Shown: positions 36,311-43,757 of the stretch, piece by piece | How positions within the stretch are numbered: position 1 is the stretch's first letter | How the letters are laid out: each line of letters opens with the position of its first letter | Source of the DNA: Caryophanon sp. | Lineage (GTDB): Bacteria > Bacillota > Bacilli > Bacillales_A > Planococcaceae | Assembly: GCA_018384745.1 (NCBI GenBank) | Contig: JAHAYH010000016.1 | Location: forward strand, 1-43,757 | DNA: 43,757 nucleotides | Direction of reading: 5' to 3' | Translations under genes and position numbers: made by a program | The notes under the pieces: model-generated | The model's input: only the letters and a program-made list of their open reading frames with translations | What the model was told of the DNA's origin: nothing | Databases searched by the model: none

Positions 36311-36541
36311 GTGAATGATTTAATCATTGATACAGAATATATAACATTAGGTCAAGCGTTGAAGTTAACGGATACGATCAGCTCAGGCGGCATGGCAAAG
36401 TGGTTTTTAAGCGAACATGTAGTGTTTGTAAACGGTGAAGAGGAAGATCGTCGCGGGCGTAAATTACGTCACGGGGATGTTATCAACATTCCAGGTACAG
36501 GGCGCTTCAAAATTGTTGATGCTTTTCTTGCTGGTGAATAA
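36311..36541 (+). CDS. yaaA: S4-domain RNA-binding protein YaaA (RlbA)
   Basis: The 76-residue protein is almost wholly an S4 RNA-binding domain ([42 protein letters not shown]). B. subtilis YaaA is tied to late assembly of the 50S subunit. The start codon is GTG with TGGAGG 9 nt upstream. The stop overlaps the recF ATG by one base (TAATG), so recF translation is coupled to it. Confidence 0.93.
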   Translation: MNDLIIDTEYITLGQALKLTDTISSGGMAKWFLSEHVVFVNGEEEDRRGRKLRHGDVINIPGTGRFKIVDAFLAGE

Positions 36542-37659
36542 TGCACATTCAACAGCTCAAACTTTCCAATTACCGCAATTACGAACAATTAGAGCTTGAA
36601 TTTTCGCCAAAAATTAACGTCTTCATTGGGCATAACGCACAAGGTAAAACGAACTTGATGGAAGCCATTTATGTACTTGCGATGGCTAAATCTCACCGTA
36701 CGGCAAATGATAAAGAATTGATACGTTGGGAACAAGATTATGGTAAAATAGAAGGTGTGATTGAGCGACGATATGGTGCTGTTCCGATGGAGCTCGTGTT
36801 ATCAAAAAAGGGCAAAAAAGGGCGCGTCAATCATATCGAGCAAAGTAAATTGAGCCAATATATTGGGCAGATGAATGTCGTCATGTTTGCACCAGAGGAT
36901 TTAAATGTCGTGAAGGGCAGCCCGCAAATAAGACGCCGATTTATCGACATGGAAATTGGTCAAATTTCATCCGTTTATTTACATGATTTATTGCAATATC
37001 AAAAAATTTTAAAGCAACGTAATGTATTTTTGAAAAAGCATCAAGGTCGTCAAAAAATTGATGAAGTGATGCTTGATGTATATACAGACCAATTTGTTGA
37101 AGCGGCTGTGAAAATTATTCGCAAGCGTTATCAGTTCATTGAGATGCTGCAAGAATGGGCAGAACCAATTCATGCAGGCATTACGCAGCAAAGCGAAAAG
37201 CTTGTAATTAAATATAAAACAGTCACAGGCATGCAAGCAGATTGGACAGCTGATGACATGAAGGATCATTTACGCCTGAAGTCGAAAGAGGCAATGTCAC
37301 GAGAGCTTGAACGTGGCGTGACGCTCGTAGGTCCACATCGTGATGATTTACAATTTTTTGTAAATGACTATGACGTACAAGTGTATGGCTCACAAGGACA
37401 ACAACGTACAACAGCGCTCTCATTGAAACTTGCTGAAATTGAGTTAATTAAGCAGGAGACGAAAGAAGCGCCCATTTTATTGTTGGACGATGTATTGTCA
37501 GAGCTTGATGAATATCGTCAATCGCATTTGTTGAATATTATGCAGGGGGAAGTGCAAACTTTTGTGACAACTCCAAGCGTCGAGGGCATTCACCATGAGA
37601 CGATTCAGCATGCAAAAATGTTTCACGTGGAACGAGGAGAAATTATGTGTCCTGAATAA
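36541..37659 (+). CDS. recF: DNA replication and repair protein RecF
   Basis: RecF is an SMC-like ATPase that loads RecA at gaps together with RecO and RecR. The 372-residue protein has Walker [15 protein letters not shown], the signature [26 protein letters not shown] and Walker [13 protein letters not shown]. It starts on the overlapping ATG after yaaA. The 3' end contains a parS-like site. A small perfect hairpin CCTGAATA/TATTCAGG (37651-37668) covers the stop codon. remB (yaaB), which follows recF in Bacillus, is not found; gyrB begins 83 bp later. Confidence 0.96.
   Translation: MHIQQLKLSNYRNYEQLELEFSPKINVFIGHNAQGKTNLMEAIYVLAMAKSHRTANDKELIRWEQDYGKIEGVIERRYGAVPMELVLSKKGKKGRVNHIEQSKLSQYIGQMNVVMFAPEDLNVVKGSPQIRRRFIDMEIGQISSVYLHDLLQYQKILKQRNVFLKKHQGRQKIDEVMLDVYTDQFVEAAVKIIRKRYQFIEMLQEWAEPIHAGITQQSEKLVIKYKTVTGMQADWTADDMKDHLRLKSKEAMSRELERGVTLVGPHRDDLQFFVNDYDVQVYGSQGQQRTTALSLKLAEIELIKQETKEAPILLLDDVLSELDEYRQSHLLNIMQGEVQTFVTTPSVEGIHHETIQHAKMFHVERGEIMCPE
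37619..37634. promoter_or_regulatory. parS-like site at the recF 3' end
   Basis: TGTTTCACGTGGAACG matches the widespread parS form TGTTTCACGTGGAACA at 15 of 16 positions. It lies inside the last recF codons, about 1.5 kb from the third DnaA-box array. With the site in parB, origin DNA is bracketed by two ParB loading points. Confidence 0.8.
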
Positions 37660-37733
37660 ATATTCAGGCTATTTTTGAGTGAATGAATATGCAGCGATGC
37701 ATAAAATATAAAGACTGAAGTTAGAAAGAGTAG

Positions 37734-39668
<1,935 letters not shown>

Positions 39669-39687
39669 GCGATGGGAGGTCCTTATT

Positions 39688-42153
39688 TTGTCTGATATGC
39701 AACATGGCAAGATTGAAACAAGAAATATTACGACTGAAATTAAAACGTCATTTTTAAGCTACGCAATGAGCGTAATCGTATCGCGTGCCTTACCGGATGT
39801 GCGCGATGGTTTAAAACCTGTACATCGCCGTATTTTATATGGCATGCAGGAGCTTGGAAATACGTCAGATAAAGCTTATAAAAAAAGTGCGCGTATCGTC
39901 GGGGATGTAATGGGTAAATTCCATCCCCACGGTGACTCGTCTATTTATGACGCGATGGTGCGTATGGCGCAAGACTTCAGCTACCGTTACATGCTCGTAG
40001 ATGGTCACGGAAACTTCGGCTCGGTCGATGGTGACGGAGCGGCAGCGATGCGTTACACAGAATCACGCATGTCAAAAATCGCAATGGAAATGCTTCGTGA
40101 CATTAATAAAAACACGATTGATTATGGCGACAACTATGATGGCAGTGAACGTGAGCCACTTGTTTTACCAGCGCGCTATCCGAACTTACTTGTAAATGGT
40201 TCATCAGGGATTGCTGTTGGGATGGCAACAAACATTCCACCACATCAGCTTGGGGAAACAATCGATGCAGTCATCGCATTATCATACAATGCAGCGATTA
40301 CGACTGAGGAATTAATGGACATTATGCCAGGCCCAGACTTCCCAACTGGTGCGCTTATTTTAGGACGCAGCGGTATTCGTCGTGCGTATGAAACAGGTCG
40401 CGGTTCAATCATATTGCGTGCGAACGTTGAAATTGAACAAAAAGATAACGGTCGTGAAACGATTTTAGTACACGAATTACCGTATCAAGTAAACAAAGCA
40501 AAGCTCATTGAAAAAATTGCAGAGCTTGTGCGCGATAAAAAAATCGACGGCATTACGGGCTTACGTGATGAGTCGGATCGTAACGGGATGCGCATCGTTA
40601 TTGAAGTGCGTCGCGATGCAAATGCCAACGTCGTGTTAAACAACTTATACAAACAAACACCGATGCAATCGAGCTTCGGGATTAATATGCTTGCGCTTGT
40701 CGATGGACAGCCAAAAGTGCTAGCGCTAAAAGAAATGTTATTCCACTACTTAGAGCATCAAAAAGTAGTCATCGTACGCCGCACGAAGTTTGAATTACAA
40801 AAAGCGGAAGCGCGCGCACACATTTTAGAAGGCTTACGCATTGCGTTAGACCATATCGAAGAAATTATTAGCATCATTCGCAGTTCTCGTAACGGTGAAG
40901 AAGCAAAACCTCAATTAATGGAGCGCTTTAGCTTATCTGAAAAGCAAGCACAGGCAATTTTAGATATGCGTCTTGTGCGTTTAAGCGGCTTAGAGCGTGA
41001 AAAAATTGAAGAAGAGTATAATGAGCTACAAAAGCTTATTAATGAATTACGTGCTATTTTAGACGACGAGGAAAAAGTTGTGGCGATTGTACGTGAAGAA
41101 CTATTAGATATTAAAGACCGTTATAACGATCAACGCCGCACAGAAATTACAGTCGGCGGCTTAGAAATGATTGAGGATGAGGATTTAATTCCACAAGAAA
41201 ACTCCGTTATTACGTTAACGCACAAAGGGTATATTAAACGTTTAGCTGCGAACACATACCGCAGCCAAAAACGCGGTGGCCGTGGCGTTCAAGGGATGAA
41301 CACGAACGAAGACGACTTCGTAGAACATTTACTGTATACATCAACACATGATGTCATTTTATTCTTTACATCAAAAGGAAAAGTGTATAAAGCAAAAGGC
41401 TATGAAGTACCAGAGTTTGGTCGGACAGCAAAAGGTCTGCCACTTGTAAACTTACTCAACATTGAAAAAGGCGAACATGTAACAGCGATGATTCGTGTTA
41501 ATGGCTACAACGAAGAGGAATTCTTTGTATTCACAACGAAACAAGGGATTACAAAACGTACATCCGTTTCACAATTTGCGAACATCCGTACAAACGGGTT
41601 AATTGCGATCGGTTTACATGAAGATGATGATTTAATTTCTGTCCGTTTAACAGACGGCTCAAAAGAAATTATTATCGGTACGCATGACGGCATGGCGATT
41701 CGCTTTGACGAGCAGCAAATTCGTTCAATGGGACGTAACGCAGCGGGCGTAAAAGGTATTAAGCTTCGCGAAGGTGACCATGTTGTTGGCATGGAAGTTG
41801 TCGAAGCAGGACAAGAAATATTAGTCGTTACTGAAAATGGTTACGGGAAACGTACACCAGAGTCAGAGTATCGCATTCAAAGCCGCGGCGGTGTCGGTTT
41901 AAAAACGATCCACGTGACAAAGAAAAACGGTAAGATGGTAGCGTTAAAAACAGTCGACGGTTCTGAAGACATTATGTTAATGACAATTAACGGCATGATT
42001 ATTCGTATGGATATCGATGATGTTTCGGTGATCGGCCGTAGCACACAAGGTGTTCGTTTAATTCGCTTAGCAGATGAAGAGCGTGTTGCTTCAGTTGCAA
42101 AAGTGCTGAAAGATGAACAGACAGAAGACGATCAAGAAGACGACGAACAATAA
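39688..42153 (+). CDS. gyrA: DNA gyrase subunit A (TTG start)
   Basis: The 821-residue subunit carries the catalytic tyrosine in [12 protein letters not shown], the quinolone-resistance region [20 protein letters not shown], a coiled coil, and the C-terminal beta-pinwheel with the GyrA box [10 protein letters not shown]. The QRDR has Ser and Asp at the two usual resistance positions, so no fluoroquinolone mutation is visible. GGGAGG lies 8 nt before a TTG codon and 17 nt before the first ATG, which supports the TTG start. Ends in an acidic tail. It follows gyrB by 19 bp and should be cotranscribed. Confidence 0.96.
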   Translation: MSDMQHGKIETRNITTEIKTSFLSYAMSVIVSRALPDVRDGLKPVHRRILYGMQELGNTSDKAYKKSARIVGDVMGKFHPHGDSSIYDAMVRMAQDFSYRYMLVDGHGNFGSVDGDGAAAMRYTESRMSKIAMEMLRDINKNTIDYGDNYDGSEREPLVLPARYPNLLVNGSSGIAVGMATNIPPHQLGETIDAVIALSYNAAITTEELMDIMPGPDFPTGALILGRSGIRRAYETGRGSIILRANVEIEQKDNGRETILVHELPYQVNKAKLIEKIAELVRDKKIDGITGLRDESDRNGMRIVIEVRRDANANVVLNNLYKQTPMQSSFGINMLALVDGQPKVLALKEMLFHYLEHQKVVIVRRTKFELQKAEARAHILEGLRIALDHIEEIISIIRSSRNGEEAKPQLMERFSLSEKQAQAILDMRLVRLSGLEREKIEEEYNELQKLINELRAILDDEEKVVAIVREELLDIKDRYNDQRRTEITVGGLEMIEDEDLIPQENSVITLTHKGYIKRLAANTYRSQKRGGRGVQGMNTNEDDFVEHLLYTSTHDVILFFTSKGKVYKAKGYEVPEFGRTAKGLPLVNLLNIEKGEHVTAMIRVNGYNEEEFFVFTTKQGITKRTSVSQFANIRTNGLIAIGLHEDDDLISVRLTDGSKEIIIGTHDGMAIRFDEQQIRSMGRNAAGVKGIKLREGDHVVGMEVVEAGQEILVVTENGYGKRTPESEYRIQSRGGVGLKTIHVTKKNGKMVALKTVDGSEDIMLMTINGMIIRMDIDDVSVIGRSTQGVRLIRLADEERVASVAKVLKDEQTEDDQEDDEQ

Positions 42154-42159
42154 TGTAAA

Positions 42160-42192
42160 GAGTGGTAGGTATTTATTCCTACCGCTCTTTTT
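42160..42192 (+). terminator. Terminator after gyrA
   Basis: GAGTGGTAGG and CCTACCGCTC form a 10-bp stem with one G-U pair and an 8-nt loop, followed by TTTTT. Confidence 0.9.
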
Positions 42193-42322
42193 CTATATTT
42201 AAAGGGAATTAGTTGTTAATAATTGAATAAATAATATAGAGCATTAGCCTATATATGGACAATGATACATTACGATAGAATTGCATTAATGGAATAATCT
42301 ATATTAAGAAGGTGGTATGTAC

Positions 42323-43417
42323 ATGGAAATCACATTATCACGTTTTGAAAACATTCAATTAGGTCGCATTGTGGCACAAGATGTCTTTGCGAATACAAAA
42401 ATGCCAATCATCGCTAAAAATACCGTTATTCGTCCAGTTCACTTACTTGTATTACAAGCTTTTCAAGTGAAGGAAGTGTTAGTGAAAGATCCAGAAATTA
42501 CGGAAGGTGATGAGAATCCAACACCATCGGCAAGTACGCCACCACCGATGTACTACAAAGAGTCATTTTCTAGTGTATTTGAACGTAACTATCACAACGC
42601 GATTCAACAATTAAAGAAAGAGTTTTTTAATTGGGAAGCTGGTGCGCCGATCGATATTACAAAAGTACGTGGTTTCTTCCTACCACTTTTACATACAGTG
42701 TTGGAAGACCGCACGATTATTTATGATTTAAATTCCTATAGCAATCCACATGACTATATTTATCATCATTGTATTGCAACGGGATTAATCGCAGCTGTGA
42801 TTGCCCAAAAGCTAAATTATGAAAAAGGCATCGTCATTCAAATGGGGTTAGCAGGCTTGTTAGCGGATTGTGGGATGGCGAAAGTGGATCGTCGCATTCG
42901 CAATAAACCAGATATGCTTACAGAAAGTGAATTTAAAGAAGTGCAGCGTCATCCACATCATAGTTTAAACATGATTAAAATGATTCCCGTATTAAAAGAT
43001 GCGATGAAGCTAGCCATTTTCCAACATCATGAAAGACTTGATGGTAGTGGCTATCCTCAAGGAAATAAAGTAGCGTCGATTTCAAAGTTTGCGCAAATTA
43101 TTGCAGTAGCCGACGTGTTCCATGCGATGACATCAGAACGTGTATATCGTTCACGCTCGTCTGCTTTTAAAGTAGTTGAGATGATTCGAGAAGCCGACTT
43201 TGGTAAATTTGATATCGATGTTGTGAAGGCACTCATTAACGTTGTAGCAGATTTACCACTCAATACACAGGTAGAGCTATCGAACTTTGAAATTGCAGAA
43301 GTGATGTTTATTAATCAATACGCATTAACGCGTCCTTTAGTGAAAGTATTAAGTACAGGTGAAATGTTGGATTTATCTCAGCGACGTTCTATATATATTA
43401 CACGTGTTTTAAAATAA
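42323..43417 (+). CDS. HD-GYP domain protein with altered metal motif
   Basis: HD-GYP proteins hydrolyse cyclic di-GMP. This 364-residue protein has an N-terminal segment (about 1-130) of the kind that precedes HD-GYP in Bacillaceae, then the HD-GYP domain: HHERLDGSGYP (235-245) is canonical and ADVFHAMTSERVYR is close to ADVYDALTSxRxYR. The key HD pair, however, reads AD (LLADCGMAK, residues 179-187, in place of LLHDIGK), and a further Asp in ADVFDA is His here. Metal binding and activity may therefore be changed or lost. The start at MEITLSRFENI has AAGGTGG at good spacing; ATG 42317 is too close to it. It replaces yaaC/guaB between gyrA and the rRNA operon. Confidence 0.85.
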   Translation: MEITLSRFENIQLGRIVAQDVFANTKMPIIAKNTVIRPVHLLVLQAFQVKEVLVKDPEITEGDENPTPSASTPPPMYYKESFSSVFERNYHNAIQQLKKEFFNWEAGAPIDITKVRGFFLPLLHTVLEDRTIIYDLNSYSNPHDYIYHHCIATGLIAAVIAQKLNYEKGIVIQMGLAGLLADCGMAKVDRRIRNKPDMLTESEFKEVQRHPHHSLNMIKMIPVLKDAMKLAIFQHHERLDGSGYPQGNKVASISKFAQIIAVADVFHAMTSERVYRSRSSAFKVVEMIREADFGKFDIDVVKALINVVADLPLNTQVELSNFEIAEVMFINQYALTRPLVKVLSTGEMLDLSQRRSIYITRVLK

Positions 43418-43419
43418 AC

Positions 43420-43520
43420 AATCATACGGTATGAGGCGAGAGGATGTTCTTCTTCTATAGAGATATGAAAGAGGATTAGTAAGGGGACCTCATACCGAGC
43501 TGTATGATTACTAGAAGAAG
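43420..43520 (+). other. Candidate structured RNA or regulatory hairpin before the rRNA operon
   Basis: AATCATAC (43420-43427) pairs with GTATGATT (43502-43509), and GGTATGAGG (43428-43436) pairs with CCTCATACC (43488-43496), giving 17 bp with one 5-nt bulge and a 51-nt loop. CTTCTTCTA in the loop (43449-43457) can pair with TAGAAGAAG just outside the stem (43512-43520), a possible pseudoknot or alternative fold. It begins 3 nt after the HD-GYP stop. No known RNA family is recognised. Confidence 0.5.
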
Positions 43521-43533
43521 TAAGAGGATCAGC

Positions 43534-43564
43534 AGATGTAGTATGTATAGCTACGTCTACTTTT
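43534..43564 (+). terminator. Terminator-like hairpin before the rrn promoters
   Basis: AGATGTAG pairs with CTACGTCT (one G-U) around a 9-nt loop, followed by ACTTTTC. It would insulate the rRNA promoters from the HD-GYP gene. Confidence 0.6.
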
Positions 43565-43640
43565 CTATGTATATGTAGTATAAAAAATTGTGTTCAAACA
43601 ATCGATGTAATGAAGTGAAATAAAAAAATGATAAAAAGTG

Positions 43641-43669
43641 TTGACGTAATAAAATACACATGTTATTAT
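43641..43669 (+). promoter_or_regulatory. rRNA operon promoter P1 (sigma-A)
   Basis: TTGACG, a 17-bp spacer and TATTAT match the sigma-A consensus well. GTCGCTAAGG follows, as in rRNA leaders of Bacillaceae. In B. subtilis rrnO also follows gyrA, so the 16S gene should lie just beyond the window. Confidence 0.8.
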
Positions 43670-43743
43670 TTATGAAGTCGCTAAGGTGACGCAAACAAAA
43701 CGATAACTTGAAAACGAGTTGAAAAACTTTTTTAAAATAGTTG

Positions 43744-43757
43744 TTGACAACATCTTA
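43744..43757 (+). promoter_or_regulatory. -35 element of a second rRNA promoter, cut by the window end
   Basis: A perfect TTGACA at 43744-43749, about 100 bp after P1, is the usual spacing of tandem rRNA promoters. The -10 box lies outside the window. Confidence 0.65.

Noticed and set aside
39920-39990. Possible quinolone-resistance change in gyrA
   Set aside because: The QRDR has the usual Ser and an acidic residue at the resistance positions; Asp instead of Glu is wild type in many species.
41906-41925. CACGTG-centred sequence in gyrA resembling parS
   Set aside because: Only about 12 of 16 positions match; flanking arms are wrong.

Overview
The window is the replication-origin region of a low-GC Firmicute, most likely a member of the Planococcaceae/Caryophanaceae (Lysinibacillus, Solibacillus, Kurthia relatives). 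The evidence is the gene order rlmH - htrA/walJIHKR - purA - dnaC - rplI - gdpP - rpsR/ssb/rpsF - ychF - parB - rsmG - mnmG - mnmE - khpB - yidC - rnpA - rpmH - [oriC] - dnaA - dnaN - yaaA - recF - gyrB - gyrA - rrn promoter. Staphyloxanthin-type crtQ/crtO fragments and a BA_5709-type CxxH/CxxC mini-protein support this. The genus cannot be fixed from the sequence alone. Nearly all genes left of about 32.6 kb are on the minus strand and all genes right of 33 kb are on the plus strand, so transcription runs away from oriC on both sides.

Bases 1 to about 2.15 kb, with a broken gene reaching 3.4 kb, form a patchwork. Bases 1 to about 450 are GC-rich Bacteroidota DNA: the end of a GH2 beta-galactosidase, a tRNA-Cys, and a TTTG/TAnnTTTG promoter. 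After that come pieces of Firmicute genes joined mid-gene: a plus-strand helical-repeat protein running into the 3' end of crtO, a crtQ lacking its N-terminal half, and a chemoreceptor cut at its signalling tip that also carries an in-frame TAG. These joins look like contig chimerism or a rearrangement scar and should be checked before biological use.

From 3.5 to 5.8 kb there is a YfmS-like soluble chemoreceptor. It is followed by a 1140-bp segment holding one AT-rich XRE regulator, bounded by direct repeats of the rlmH 3' end. The repeat contains a near match to the integration site of staphylococcal cassette chromosome (SCC) elements, so this is a candidate SCC-type island remnant outside Staphylococcus/Macrococcus, with no recombinase inside.

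From 5.8 to 32.5 kb lies the conserved core: the WalRK cell-envelope two-component operon, replication helicase, c-di-AMP phosphodiesterase, ribosomal proteins with SSB, chromosome segregation (ParB with an internal parS), tRNA U34 modification (MnmE/MnmG), and membrane insertion (YidC/KhpB). Noc and Soj (ParA) are missing from their usual place, and ParB lacks the N-terminal motif used to contact ParA.

From 32.6 to 36.1 kb is an origin with three DnaA-box arrays: upstream of dnaA, between dnaA and dnaN (with a DnaA-trio/AT-rich unwinding module), and an unexpectedly large third array between dnaN and yaaA. Smaller DnaA-box groups lie upstream of rlmH, parB, rsmG and mnmE. The right end carries recF, gyrB, gyrA, a degenerate HD-GYP protein, candidate RNA hairpins and the tandem promoters of an rRNA operon whose genes lie beyond the window.
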